Shown here: positions 7,403-13,611 of the stretch, in pieces
Layout: every line of letters begins with the position of its first letter
Numbering within the stretch: position 1 is the first letter of the stretch
Origin: an uncultured Asticcacaulis sp.
Lineage (GTDB): Bacteria > Pseudomonadota > Alphaproteobacteria > Caulobacterales > Caulobacteraceae
NCBI GenBank assembly: GCA_946482045.1
Contig: CAMLPZ010000065.1
Location: 1-16,075, forward strand
Direction of reading: 5' to 3'
DNA length: 16,075 bases
Notes under the pieces: model-generated
Databases searched by the model: none
What the model was told of the DNA's origin: nothing
The model's input: the letters and a program-made list of their open reading frames with translations, nothing else
Program-made: the position numbers and the translations under genes

Positions 7403-7417
7403 GCGCAACTGTTGCGC
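7403..7417. promoter_or_regulatory. 15-bp perfect dyad upstream of the HAD gene
   Basis: GCGCAACTGTTGCGC has 7-bp arms around a single T. It sits 16 bp before the HAD start at 7434, in the 73-bp gap after the lipoprotein gene. It could be an operator or a short mRNA hairpin. No T run follows. Confidence 0.35.
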
Positions 7418-7433
7418 CTATTGCGAGTGTGGA

Positions 7434-8306
7434 ATGTCCCAACCCGAACTGCTGTCCGGTCTGTCGGCTGTTGCCGACCAGTATGATGCCATCTTCTGCG
7501 ATATCTGGGGCGTCATCCATAATGGCCGTCAGCACTTTCCGCCCGCCTACGAGGCGCTTAAACGGTTCAAGGCCGAGCGCGGACCGGTCGTGCTGATCTC
7601 CAACTCGCCGCGCCCGCGCGACAGTCTGGTCGCGCAACTGGCCAGCCTGGGCATAATGGAGGACGGCTTCTCAGCCGTCATTTCCTCCGGCGATGCCACG
7701 CGCGAATACCTGCGCAAATTCGCGCCGACCGGCCCAGCCTGGCGCATCGGCGATCCGCGCGAACAGTCGCTCTACGAAGGTATCGACATCACGCTGGACG
7801 GCACACCGGAAACCGCCGCCTTCATCTCGTGTACCTCGCCGTACAATGACGAAACTGACACGGCCGAGCAGTACCGCCCACAGTTCGAAATCGCCGTTAA
7901 ACGTAAGCTGGTCATGATCTGCGCCAATCCGGACAAGGTCGTGCAGCGCGGCGACAAGATCATCATCTGCGCCGGTTCGCTGGCTGATCTCTACGCCACC
8001 ATGGGCGGCGAGGTCATCATGGCGGGCAAGCCTTACGCCCCCATCTACGATATGTGCTACGCCGAACTGGACCGCCAGACCGGCCGCGCCCACGACAAGT
8101 CGCGGATTCTGGCCATCGGCGACGGCCTGCCGACCGACGTGCTGGGCGCCAACGGCCAGGGGCTGGATCTTCTGTTCATCGCCGCCGGCATCCATGCGCT
8201 GGAAGCCACCGACGATACCGGCACGCTCGACCCTCTGATGCTCAAGAAGCTTCTGGACGTTGAGACCGCTCAGGCGCGCTACGTTGCCGAAGGCTTACGC
8301 TGGTAA
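7434..8306 (+). CDS. Class IIA HAD-superfamily hydrolase (TIGR01459-like)
   Basis: The 290-residue cytoplasmic protein carries the HAD motifs in order: D23-I-W-G-V-I-H-N-G (motif I), VLISNSPRPRD (motif II), the motif III lysine K199 in AGKPYAPIYDM, and GD230GLPTD235 (motif IV). A C2-type cap lies between motifs II and III, as in NagD-like class IIA phosphatases. The residue two after the nucleophilic Asp, normally an acidic general acid/base, is Trp25. As I recall, the DxWGV form is typical of the alphaproteobacterial TIGR01459 family, so it is not a local mutation. The substrate is unknown; sugar or nucleotide phosphates are usual for class IIA. The ATG is preceded only by a weak GTGGA. It converges on the cheYZ operon. 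Confidence 0.9.
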   Translation: MSQPELLSGLSAVADQYDAIFCDIWGVIHNGRQHFPPAYEALKRFKAERGPVVLISNSPRPRDSLVAQLASLGIMEDGFSAVISSGDATREYLRKFAPTGPAWRIGDPREQSLYEGIDITLDGTPETAAFISCTSPYNDETDTAEQYRPQFEIAVKRKLVMICANPDKVVQRGDKIIICAGSLADLYATMGGEVIMAGKPYAPIYDMCYAELDRQTGRAHDKSRILAIGDGLPTDVLGANGQGLDLLFIAAGIHALEATDDTGTLDPLMLKKLLDVETAQARYVAEGLRW

Positions 8307-8310
8307 ACGC

Positions 8311-8337
8311 AAAAACGCGGCGGCCATCGGCCACCGC
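8311..8337 (-). terminator. Probable intrinsic terminator of the cheY-cheZ operon
   Basis: Read on the minus strand, GCGGTGGCC and GGCCGCCGC pair with one mismatch around a 3-nt loop (8317-8337), followed at once by CGTTTTT (8311-8316 side). A GC-rich stem plus T run is the form of a Rho-independent terminator. It lies 111 bp beyond the cheZ stop and 4 bp after the convergent HAD gene. On the plus strand no T run follows, so it should act mainly on the minus strand. The 142-bp gap 8307-8448 holds nothing else obvious. Confidence 0.55.
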
Positions 8338-8448
8338 ATTCTCGCACCATCGCAATATATCCGCCCGCGGCTCTCGAAGGCCGCTTGTCAGCGTCTTTGC
8401 TTGTTATTCGGGCGTTTCCTGGCTCCAAATTCGGAAGGCACGACCCAT

Positions 8449-9372
8449 TTAGTCAAACAGGGCGTCGATATCGTCCTGGCTGTTCGTCTTGCCCATGTCT
8501 TCGGGGGCAATGTCGAACAACGCGTCTATGTCGTCCTGGCTGTTCTTTTCCTCGGCTGCCGGCGCAGGGGCTGGCGCGGGAGCCGGAGCAGCCGGTTTCG
8601 GCGCCGGAGCGGGTTCAGGAGCCTTGGCGGCAGGGGCCGCCGCGGGCTTGGGCGCGGGTTCGGGCGCTTTCGCCACCGGAGGCTGTGCAGGCGCCTTGGC
8701 CGCCAGAGCGTCGGGCGTCACGGCAGGGGCCGCCGGTGCCTCGTCGAACATGGCGTCAATAGCGTCCTGCTTCGTTTCCGGACCGCCAATAGCGGGACCG
8801 TTCAGCAGCAAGTCGTGACGGCGCTTCTCTTCCGCCGACATTTCCCTCGGCGCGCCATCATCGATGCCGAGCGTGCTGGCCAGGCGGCCGACACGTTCCT
8901 CGATCTGCTTCAGGACGTTGACGACCTTCGATACGCGCTGGCCGGTGATATCCTGGAACGAGCAGGCTTCGAAGATCTTCATGACCTCGTCGTCGACCTT
9001 GGTCTTGTAGTCCGGGTCGGAGCCGTCGTAGCCCATGATGGCTTCTGCCGAGTTCATGATGGCGTGGGTAGCGTTCTCGGTATCGCGAGTGATCGCTTCC
9101 AGCTCAGCGCCGGCGGTCGGGATGCGATCTTGCGAAATGTCGTGCGGACGCATTTCGCGGATCTCTTCCTTCGCCTTGGCAATATAGCCGGCAATGATGC
9201 TGAACTCTTCAGACCGGCGCTTGTCCAGTTGCTGAAAGAAGCCGCGCATCAGGGCGACCAGCGCTTCCGACTGCTGCATCAGATTGATCAGCTTGGGTTC
9301 GAGTTCGCCGACCATCGCGGGATCGAAATCCCCCGAATCAAACGCGTCTCGTTTTTCTGCTGGCATGGCCAT
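8449..9372 (-). CDS. cheZ: CheZ-like chemotaxis protein phosphatase with three CheY-docking-like tails
   Basis: CheZ removes phosphate from CheY-P and so ends the motor signal. The 307-residue protein has a long helical region (about 20-175) of the CheZ four-helix-bundle type. It contains CSFQDITGQRV, where D141 and Q145 match the catalytic Asp and Gln of the enterobacterial FQDLTGQ motif almost at the same numbering. A low-complexity Ala/Pro/Lys linker follows (about 211-273). Enterobacterial CheZ ends in one CheY-binding peptide of the form SQDQVDDLLDSL. Here similar peptides occur at 201-210 (KQDAIDAMFD), 277-287 and 297-307 (both NSQDDIDALFD). They also resemble the CheY-binding N terminus of FliM. 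The start was taken at 9372; Met3 is an alternative, and neither has a strong Shine-Dalgarno. It lies 23 bp after cheY. Confidence 0.87.
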   Translation of the reverse strand: MAMPAEKRDAFDSGDFDPAMVGELEPKLINLMQQSEALVALMRGFFQQLDKRRSEEFSIIAGYIAKAKEEIREMRPHDISQDRIPTAGAELEAITRDTENATHAIMNSAEAIMGYDGSDPDYKTKVDDEVMKIFEACSFQDITGQRVSKVVNVLKQIEERVGRLASTLGIDDGAPREMSAEEKRRHDLLLNGPAIGGPETKQDAIDAMFDEAPAAPAVTPDALAAKAPAQPPVAKAPEPAPKPAAAPAAKAPEPAPAPKPAAPAPAPAPAPAAEEKNSQDDIDALFDIAPEDMGKTNSQDDIDALFD

Positions 9373-9395
9373 AATGATTTAATCCAAAAAGAGAC

Positions 9396-9782
9396 TTAGA
9401 ACTCGCCGAGAACAGCCGTGATCTTCTGCTTGAGAGTCGCGGCATTAAAAGGCTTAACAATGTAATTGTTAACGCCGGCTTTCTTGGCGGCAATAACGTT
9501 CTCGGTTTTGCTTTCGGCGGTGACCATGATGAACGGCGTCCGCTTCAGACCGTCGTCGGCGCGAACCTTGAGCAGCAGCTCATAGCCCGTCATCGGCTCC
9601 ATGTTCCAGTCGGAGATGACCAGCCCGTAGGAACCTTTTTTCATTTTTTCGAGCGCTTCGGTACCGTCCGAAGCCTCTTCAACATTCTCGAAACCCAGCT
9701 GCTTGAGCAGGTTCGAGATAATCCGCAGCATGGTCTTGTAGTCGTCGACTACCAGGACCGGCATGGACATATCGATGGCCAT
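9396..9782 (-). CDS. cheY: CheY chemotaxis response regulator
   Basis: This 128-residue single receiver domain carries the chemotaxis signal to the flagellar motor. All key residues are present: acidic pair D13/D14 (VLVVDD), phosphoacceptor D58 in LVISDWNMEPMTG, the Thr of MVTAESK, and the Lys of YIVKPF. The DWNMEP segment is very close to the DWNMP of classical CheY. Caulobacteraceae carry several CheY paralogues, and I cannot say which one this matches. The frame stays open upstream to 9860, but MAIDMSMPVLVVDD is the usual family start, so I chose 9782. A weak GTGGGG precedes it. It is the first gene of a cheY-cheZ pair. Confidence 0.93.
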   Translation of the reverse strand: MAIDMSMPVLVVDDYKTMLRIISNLLKQLGFENVEEASDGTEALEKMKKGSYGLVISDWNMEPMTGYELLLKVRADDGLKRTPFIMVTAESKTENVIAAKKAGVNNYIVKPFNAATLKQKITAVLGEF

Positions 9783-9811
9783 GAGTGAACGCCCCACTTT
9801 TTCTAAGTGAA

Positions 9812-9826
9812 CCCGCAACGTGCGGG
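9812..9826 (-). promoter_or_regulatory. Short GC hairpin in the presumed cheY leader
   Basis: CCCGCA and TGCGGG form a perfect 6-bp stem around ACG, 30 bp before the cheY start. In the cheY mRNA it would be a leader hairpin. No T run follows on the minus strand. Function unknown. Confidence 0.3.
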
Positions 9827-9865
9827 CCCTTCGGATAAGACATGAGCCAATATGAAGCAAAGTGG

Positions 9866-9880
9866 ATAAAATCAGGTTAA
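9866..9880. promoter_or_regulatory. CtrA-box-like sequence upstream of cheY
   Basis: On the minus strand the sequence reads TTAA-N7-TTAT, one base off the CtrA full-site pattern TTAA-N7-TTAA known from Caulobacter, followed by CC rather than C/AC. It lies about 85-100 bp before the cheY start, in the AT-rich zone. Such near-matches arise by chance in AT-rich DNA. Confidence 0.2.
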
Positions 9881-10060
9881 GGTCGTTTTTGAATTTTATC
9901 TATATAATTCAATAATATAAGCTATATTAACCACGAAATATGGTGAAAGTCGCAAACAAATACGGACGGTGAAACACGAAACTTGCCGCCCTGTCCCGGC
10001 GCAGGACATGTTTCTGGCTTGCCTCGCCTCCTCACCAAGACGACCGCGCCACAACGCGCG

Positions 10061-10246
10061 CGTTTTTTGTTTGTCGCGATATTTTGCCGAAAACCGCTTA
10101 CACTTTTCAGCATATCGCTCTCCGTTTTTTGTTTGTCGCGATATTTTGCCGAAAACCGCTTACACTTTTCGGCATATCGCTCTCCGTTTTTTGTTTGTCG
10201 CGATATTTTGCCGAAAACCGCTTACACTTTTCGGCATATCGCTCTA
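10061..10246 (+). repeat. Three tandem 62-bp hairpin repeats (intergenic mosaic-type element)
   Basis: Units at 10061-10122, 10123-10184 and 10185-10246 are nearly identical: unit 1 has CAGCA where the others have CGGCA, and unit 3 ends in A instead of C. Each starts CGTTTTTTGTTTG and contains a stem: GCGATA, a TTT bulge, TGCCGAAAA, a 10-nt loop CCGCTTACAC, then TTTTCGGCA and TATCGC. In unit 1 the stem arms are 10076-10093 and 10104-10118. The array ends GCTCTAG just before 10248. An inverted diverged copy is at 13243-13303. The 62-bp period is not a multiple of three, so the array is not coding. Confidence 0.92.
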
Positions 10247-10274
10247 GATGAACAGAAATCTTGCGGGATGCCTT

Positions 10275-10697
10275 ATGAGCAAAGCCTATTACCTCGACGA
10301 ACTCAGCCTGGAACAGACGGCGTCACGTGTCTTCACGGTCGATGACGCGGCCATCAATGCCTTCGCTGATGTCTCGACCGATCATAACCCGGTCCATGTC
10401 GACGAAGCCTTCGCGCTGGCGTCTCCATTCAAGGGGCGTATCGCCCACGGCATGCTGATGGGCGCCTATATCTCCGCGACGCTGGCCGGAGACCTGCCCG
10501 GCCAAGGCGCCATCTACGTCTCGCAGTCGCTGAACTTTAAACGCGCTGTGCGTCCGGGCGATGAAGTCACTGTCACCCTCACCATCACCGATATCGACCT
10601 GAAGTCGGGCCACGTCACCCTGTCGACCGTCGTCAAGGTACGCAACAAAACCTTTGTCGACGGTACAGCCGTTGTCATCGCGCCGAAACGCCCTTAA
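10275..10697 (+). CDS. MaoC-like (R)-specific enoyl-CoA hydratase
   Basis: The 140-residue protein has a single hot-dog fold with the hydratase 2 motif. D36-H-N-P-V-H41 contains the catalytic Asp-His pair, followed by V-D-E-A-F-A, and GRIAHGMLMGAYIS forms the rest of the acyl-CoA pocket. Such enzymes hydrate trans-2-enoyl-CoA to (R)-3-hydroxyacyl-CoA and can feed PHA synthesis or side-chain metabolism; the natural substrate here is unknown. I chose the ATG at 10275 because GCGGGA precedes it by 8 bases and the family usually begins here. The upstream ATG at 10248 directly abuts the repeat array and has no ribosome site. It lies 11 bp before ribF and is probably cotranscribed. Confidence 0.9.
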   Translation: MSKAYYLDELSLEQTASRVFTVDDAAINAFADVSTDHNPVHVDEAFALASPFKGRIAHGMLMGAYISATLAGDLPGQGAIYVSQSLNFKRAVRPGDEVTVTLTITDIDLKSGHVTLSTVVKVRNKTFVDGTAVVIAPKRP

Positions 10698-10708
10698 GTC
10701 AAATTCCT

Positions 10709-11731
10709 ATGTTCCCCAACCTGCCCCCTGCCCTGCGTCCGGCTGGAATCCAGATCCACTACCTCGGCCTGGACGCGCAACGCTATGTGCAGGACGATGC
10801 CGAGCCCACCGCTTCGGATCTGCCCGACGGCGCGGCTGCGGCGATCGGCAGTTTCGACGGTGTCCACATGGGCCATCAGCAGGTCATCGCCACGGCGGTA
10901 GCTGCGGCAAGGGCCAATGGCAAGCCGTCCGCCGTCATCTGTTTCGAGCCCCATCCGCAGAGCCTGTTCCATCCGGAAGGCAAGCCCTTCCGGCTGATGG
11001 ACCTTTCGCAGCAGTTGCGAGCCTTTGCGGCGCTCGGCGTCGACTATGTCTACGTGCTCGACTTCGACCGGCGCATGTCGCAACTGACAGCCGAAGACTT
11101 CGCCAGGCTGATTCTGGCCGAGCAACTGCGCCTCAGCCACGTCTCGGCAGGTTTCGACTTCCGCTTCGGCCTGCGCGGCCAGGGGCAGGCCGAGGACCTG
11201 AGCGAGTTCGGCCGGCGTTTTGGCTACACGACCGACATCCTGCCCTGCCAAACGGACGACGCCGGCAACAAGTTGTCGTCCTCATCGGTGCGTGAGGCCC
11301 TGCTGGCCGGAGACATCTCGCGCGCAACCCAGATTCTTGGCCGTCCGCAGGCCTTCCTCGGCGAGATCATTCACGGCGCCAAACAGGGCCGGACGATCGA
11401 CTTCCCGACAATTAACCTGAAGCTGGGCGCATACTTACGCCCCCGCTACGGCATATATGTGACGCGCACCCGCTTCGGTGACGGCCGGGTGGTCAACGGC
11501 GTCAGCAATATCGGCATCCGCCCGACCGTGGGCGGCGACATCGAACTGCTGGAAACCTACCTGTTCGACTTTGCCGAGGAGGTCTACGGTCAGGTCGTCG
11601 AAACCGAACTGCTGGATTTCATCCGTCCCGAAGCCAAGTTCGCTTCGTTCGAGGAGTTAAAGATCGCTATCGCCGACGATGCCGCAAAAGCGCGGGCATT
11701 CTTTATTGAATTCGCTTCACCGGCTGCCTGA
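10709..11731 (+). CDS. ribF: Bifunctional riboflavin kinase / FMN adenylyltransferase
   Basis: RibF makes FMN from riboflavin and ATP, and then FAD from FMN and ATP, in the cytoplasm. The 340-residue protein has the N-terminal nucleotidyltransferase domain with IGSFDGVHMGH (residues 46-56), FEPHPQSLF, DFRFGLRGQG, and the ISSTxxR-like SSSSVREALL. The C-terminal kinase domain has GAKQGRTIDFPTINL (223-237), RYGIYVTR, GVSNIGIRPTVGG, LETYLFDF and FIRPEAKF. The length is slightly above the usual 310 or so. ATG at 10709 lacks a clear Shine-Dalgarno; coupling to the MaoC gene 11 bp upstream may help. No FMN riboswitch is visible upstream. The last 29 bases overlap the convergent GyrI-like gene. Confidence 0.96.
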   Translation: MFPNLPPALRPAGIQIHYLGLDAQRYVQDDAEPTASDLPDGAAAAIGSFDGVHMGHQQVIATAVAAARANGKPSAVICFEPHPQSLFHPEGKPFRLMDLSQQLRAFAALGVDYVYVLDFDRRMSQLTAEDFARLILAEQLRLSHVSAGFDFRFGLRGQGQAEDLSEFGRRFGYTTDILPCQTDDAGNKLSSSSVREALLAGDISRATQILGRPQAFLGEIIHGAKQGRTIDFPTINLKLGAYLRPRYGIYVTRTRFGDGRVVNGVSNIGIRPTVGGDIELLETYLFDFAEEVYGQVVETELLDFIRPEAKFASFEELKIAIADDAAKARAFFIEFASPAA

Positions 11732-12323
11732 GCAGGGTCCTGAGCTTTTCCGGCGCGACTTTGCGCGGATCGCCAAGATAGATTTCGTGGTGCTTGCCGG
11801 TTTCCTTCAGACCATTGGCCGGCAGCCACTCCTCGTGCAGCCGCTTCAGCGTCGGGCCTTCTTCATCGTATGAACCGATGTGCAGAATCTGGGCGGACAG
11901 GCCTTCATCCAACACTTCCAGCCGCGCCTTCTCCACGCCCGGCAGCCCCTTCTTCATCATGACTTCGGATAAGGCCGCCCGGACGTGATCGGCGGTAATC
12001 CAGTCAGGTTGCAGGATCATCATGGTCCACGACCATTTCGCCTTCTGCCGCGTGACGAAAGTTCCCATATCCTCCGCCCACCACAGCCCTTCCAGCGGCC
12101 CCACGACATAATCGCGGTCGAAGGCGCGCTTCGACATGAATTTCAGCGTGTAGGACAGGGAATAGAGGGCTTCGACCGCGTGCTTGTATTCCGGCGCCGT
12201 ATTGGGATCGCCCGCGCCATCGTACATCAGGTATGGCAGGGGGGGCACATCGATCAGGACAAAGTCCTTCGACGGGGCGCTATAGAGCGACTTATATTCG
12301 GATTTGAAATCGATCTTGGACAT
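11703..12323 (-). CDS. GyrI-like small-molecule-binding domain protein
   Basis: The 206-residue soluble protein opens MSKIDFKSEYKSLYSAP, then has a beta strand with DVPPLPYLMYDGAGDP, a helix with EALYSLSYTLKF, GPLEGLWWAEDM, and a second half-domain with AQILHIGSYDEEGPTLKRLHEEW and HEIYLGDPRK. This is the pattern of stand-alone GyrI-like proteins (SOUL/GyrI fold), which bind small hydrophobic or cationic compounds or act as effector domains of AraC regulators. No DNA-binding part is attached. Its ligand is unknown. The start has AGGA 8 bases upstream. Its 3' end runs 29 bp into ribF on the opposite strand. It lies 130 bp after the glycosyltransferase gene, and I see no terminator in that gap. 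Confidence 0.82.
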   Translation of the reverse strand: MSKIDFKSEYKSLYSAPSKDFVLIDVPPLPYLMYDGAGDPNTAPEYKHAVEALYSLSYTLKFMSKRAFDRDYVVGPLEGLWWAEDMGTFVTRQKAKWSWTMMILQPDWITADHVRAALSEVMMKKGLPGVEKARLEVLDEGLSAQILHIGSYDEEGPTLKRLHEEWLPANGLKETGKHHEIYLGDPRKVAPEKLRTLLRQPVKRIQ

Positions 12324-12453
12324 GGACGCATCCTGAACGTGTCTGAACTGACTTCAAAATGCACCGGCTATCCACCAAAATCCGGCAGTACCGGTTGTTT
12401 GCCTTGTCGCATTTCCCAACACCGAGCCGCTGGCCACTCACCAGAAAATGCCG

Positions 12454-13209
12454 TTAAAAAGGCGATTTGAGGATGCCGGCGTAATAGAGCTGGTACTTCC
12501 AGAAGCGGATATATTTGCCGATCTTGGTCTTGGGACGCGGGGCCGTGCCGGGGTCCGAGACATTGCGGCCGTGGCCGATGTGGCGCGCTACGCCCGGGAG
12601 CAGGAAGGCCTGGGTGCCGACCTCCTTGATGATTGCGGACATACGGTCCGGGGTTACGCGGTTGAACGGCTTGAAACGGTGATAGATTTCGGTGCGGAAC
12701 AGGCCAGGATTGGGCGACCAGCCAAACCATTCCGGATGCGCCTTGGGGCTGATATGGGCGAATTCGCGTCCGGCATAGGTTTCAGGTGTCGAGCGCCGGC
12801 GGTACTTGCCCTTGATTTCATCGAACGCCCGGACGGTAACATTGGTGATCCTGGGATTGGCGTCGAACGCCGCAAGCGCGCCTTCCCAATCGACCGGACC
12901 ATCGAAAGCCCAATCGTCTTCCAGGTGGAAAAGATACGGCGTTTTGACCGCCGAATAGATGCGGTCGATCGAGGTCATCAGGCCTGTGCGCCCCTCGCCC
13001 GTCAGCACCAGGGCGTAGGGCATGCGCGCCTTGACGGCTTTGATGACACCTTCGTCAGCCGAATCTTCCGAAACGATGTACTTACCGCCGATATTATAGC
13101 GCTGAAAACTCTCAAGCGTCTTTTCCAGCAGGTCCAGGCGGCCGCAGCTGGTAATGCAGATCGTCACGCTGTCCGGAATGGCCCGGGGAGTCTGATCTGT
13201 CTGTTCCAT
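12454..13209 (-). CDS. Family 2-like glycosyltransferase (GT-A fold)
   Basis: The 251-residue protein starts with a GT-A nucleotide-sugar binding strand and helix, SVTICITSCGRLDLLEKTL (residues 14-32), then IVSEDSAD, and a DxD-type metal site in FHLEDDW (E97-D98-D99-W100). ERxFGWSPNPGLF-like text (WFGWSPNPGLFRTEIYH) and a basic C terminus follow. There are no membrane segments, so it acts in the cytoplasm or at the inner membrane surface. Donor and acceptor are unknown; cell-surface polysaccharide is a fair guess. The start at 13209 was chosen for its good site GAGGGA 5 bases upstream. The frame remains open to 13281, but that part lies in the intergenic repeat. It stands alone, not in a polysaccharide cluster. 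Confidence 0.82.
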   Translation of the reverse strand: MEQTDQTPRAIPDSVTICITSCGRLDLLEKTLESFQRYNIGGKYIVSEDSADEGVIKAVKARMPYALVLTGEGRTGLMTSIDRIYSAVKTPYLFHLEDDWAFDGPVDWEGALAAFDANPRITNVTVRAFDEIKGKYRRRSTPETYAGREFAHISPKAHPEWFGWSPNPGLFRTEIYHRFKPFNRVTPDRMSAIIKEVGTQAFLLPGVARHIGHGRNVSDPGTAPRPKTKIGKYIRFWKYQLYYAGILKSPF

Positions 13210-13214
13210 TATAT

Positions 13215-13220
13215 TCCCTC
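13215..13220 (-). promoter_or_regulatory. Ribosome binding site deciding the glycosyltransferase start
   Basis: GAGGGA on the minus strand, with 5 bases to the ATG at 13209, supports that start over the upstream in-frame ATG at 13281, which falls inside the repeat element. Confidence 0.7.
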
Positions 13221-13242
13221 GCCGCCTGTCTTCCAGGCAGTT

Positions 13243-13346
13243 AGAGCGATGTGCCAAAAAGTGTGCAGCGGTTTTTGGCAAAATATCGCGTCAAAACAAA
13301 AATCTAGCACATGGTGGCGGTTCGACCTGAACGCATCATGCTCTAG
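13243..13346 (-). repeat. Inverted fourth copy of the hairpin repeat plus a second palindromic module (mosaic element)
   Basis: AGAGCGATGTGCCAAAAA onward is the reverse complement, with changes, of the 62-bp unit at 10061-10246. Its stem arms are 13246-13260 and 13272-13289, with an AAA bulge. Against the tandem copies, TGCCG/CGGCA has become TGCCA/TGGCA, a paired change that keeps the stem. After an A-rich joint, a second 43-bp module runs from CTAG (13304-13307) to CTAG (13343-13346) with imperfect arms and GTTC/GAAC at its centre. The layout recalls the mosaic intergenic palindromes (RIME-type) known in rhizobia and other alphaproteobacteria; this comparison is from memory. Confidence 0.8.
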
Positions 13347-13608
13347 GTCGTAAACTCATAAATATATTCGTCATGGCGGCGGAAATGGCGAAATAATGCC
13401 AGGAGATGGGCGCCGGCCGTAGCCAACCTACGGCCAAGCGCGTCGACGCCGCAGGATGAGGCCATTTCGCCGTCGGAACGATGCCGTCCATTTGCACGGA
13501 CTACGGCGTCGAAAAATCTCGAAAATGTAAGCATTTCCTTCGTTTTTTCTCCTGGTATCCGCACAAATGCCCTGGCACCATGACGGATATATTTATGAGT
13601 TTACGACC
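13346..13608. mobile_element. MITE with long terminal inverted repeats and TA/CTAG flanks
   Basis: The ends GGTCGTAAACTCATAAATAT... (13346-13376) and its reverse complement (13578-13608) match over 31 bp with one mismatch. A further 8-bp match, CCAGGAGA (13399-13406) against TCTCCTGG (13548-13555), is at exactly the same distance from each end, so the arms extend to about 61 bp with a diverged middle. The element is flanked by CTAG on both sides, consistent with insertion at CTAG with TA duplication, as known for IS630, or with a CTAG duplication. It encodes no transposase. The inside holds an 8-bp stem GGCCGTAG/CTACGGCC (13415-13435). Confidence 0.82.
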
Positions 13609-13611
13609 TAG

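Larger units (their letters stand above)
9783..10060. other. Divergent intergenic region between cheY and the MaoC gene (no gene)
   Basis: This stretch has no credible gene. The part 9860-9950 is strikingly AT-rich compared with the rest of the window and is the likely promoter zone for cheYZ on the minus strand. The part 9960-10060 returns to high GC without recognisable sites. Open frames that run through it into the repeats are treated as chance. Confidence 0.6.

Noticed and set aside
8260..9399. 379-residue open frame on the plus strand opposite cheZ
   Set aside because: It lies antisense to a clear CheZ gene, is rich in Arg/Gly from the reverse of an Ala/Pro-coding strand, and starts inside the HAD gene. 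It looks like a compositional shadow.
9783..9860. 26-residue N-terminal extension of CheY
   Set aside because: Receiver proteins of this type begin at MAIDM...; the extension overlaps a leader hairpin and has no family support.
9969..10345. Two overlapping plus-strand frames running through the 62-bp repeats
   Set aside because: The repeat period is not a multiple of three, so the reading frame shifts between copies, and one frame runs into the MaoC gene out of frame. The peptides are repeat artefacts.
13210..13281. 24-residue N-terminal extension of the glycosyltransferase
   Set aside because: It is encoded by the repeat element, and a good ribosome site lies directly before the downstream ATG at 13209.
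12448..13353. 301-residue plus-strand frame opposite the glycosyltransferase
   Set aside because: It is antisense to a gene with a good ribosome site and GT-A motifs, and runs into the repeat island.
13343..13564. 73-residue minus-strand frame within the MITE
   Set aside because: It has no transposase motif I can recognise and is bounded by the inverted repeats; treated as chance coding within a non-autonomous element.
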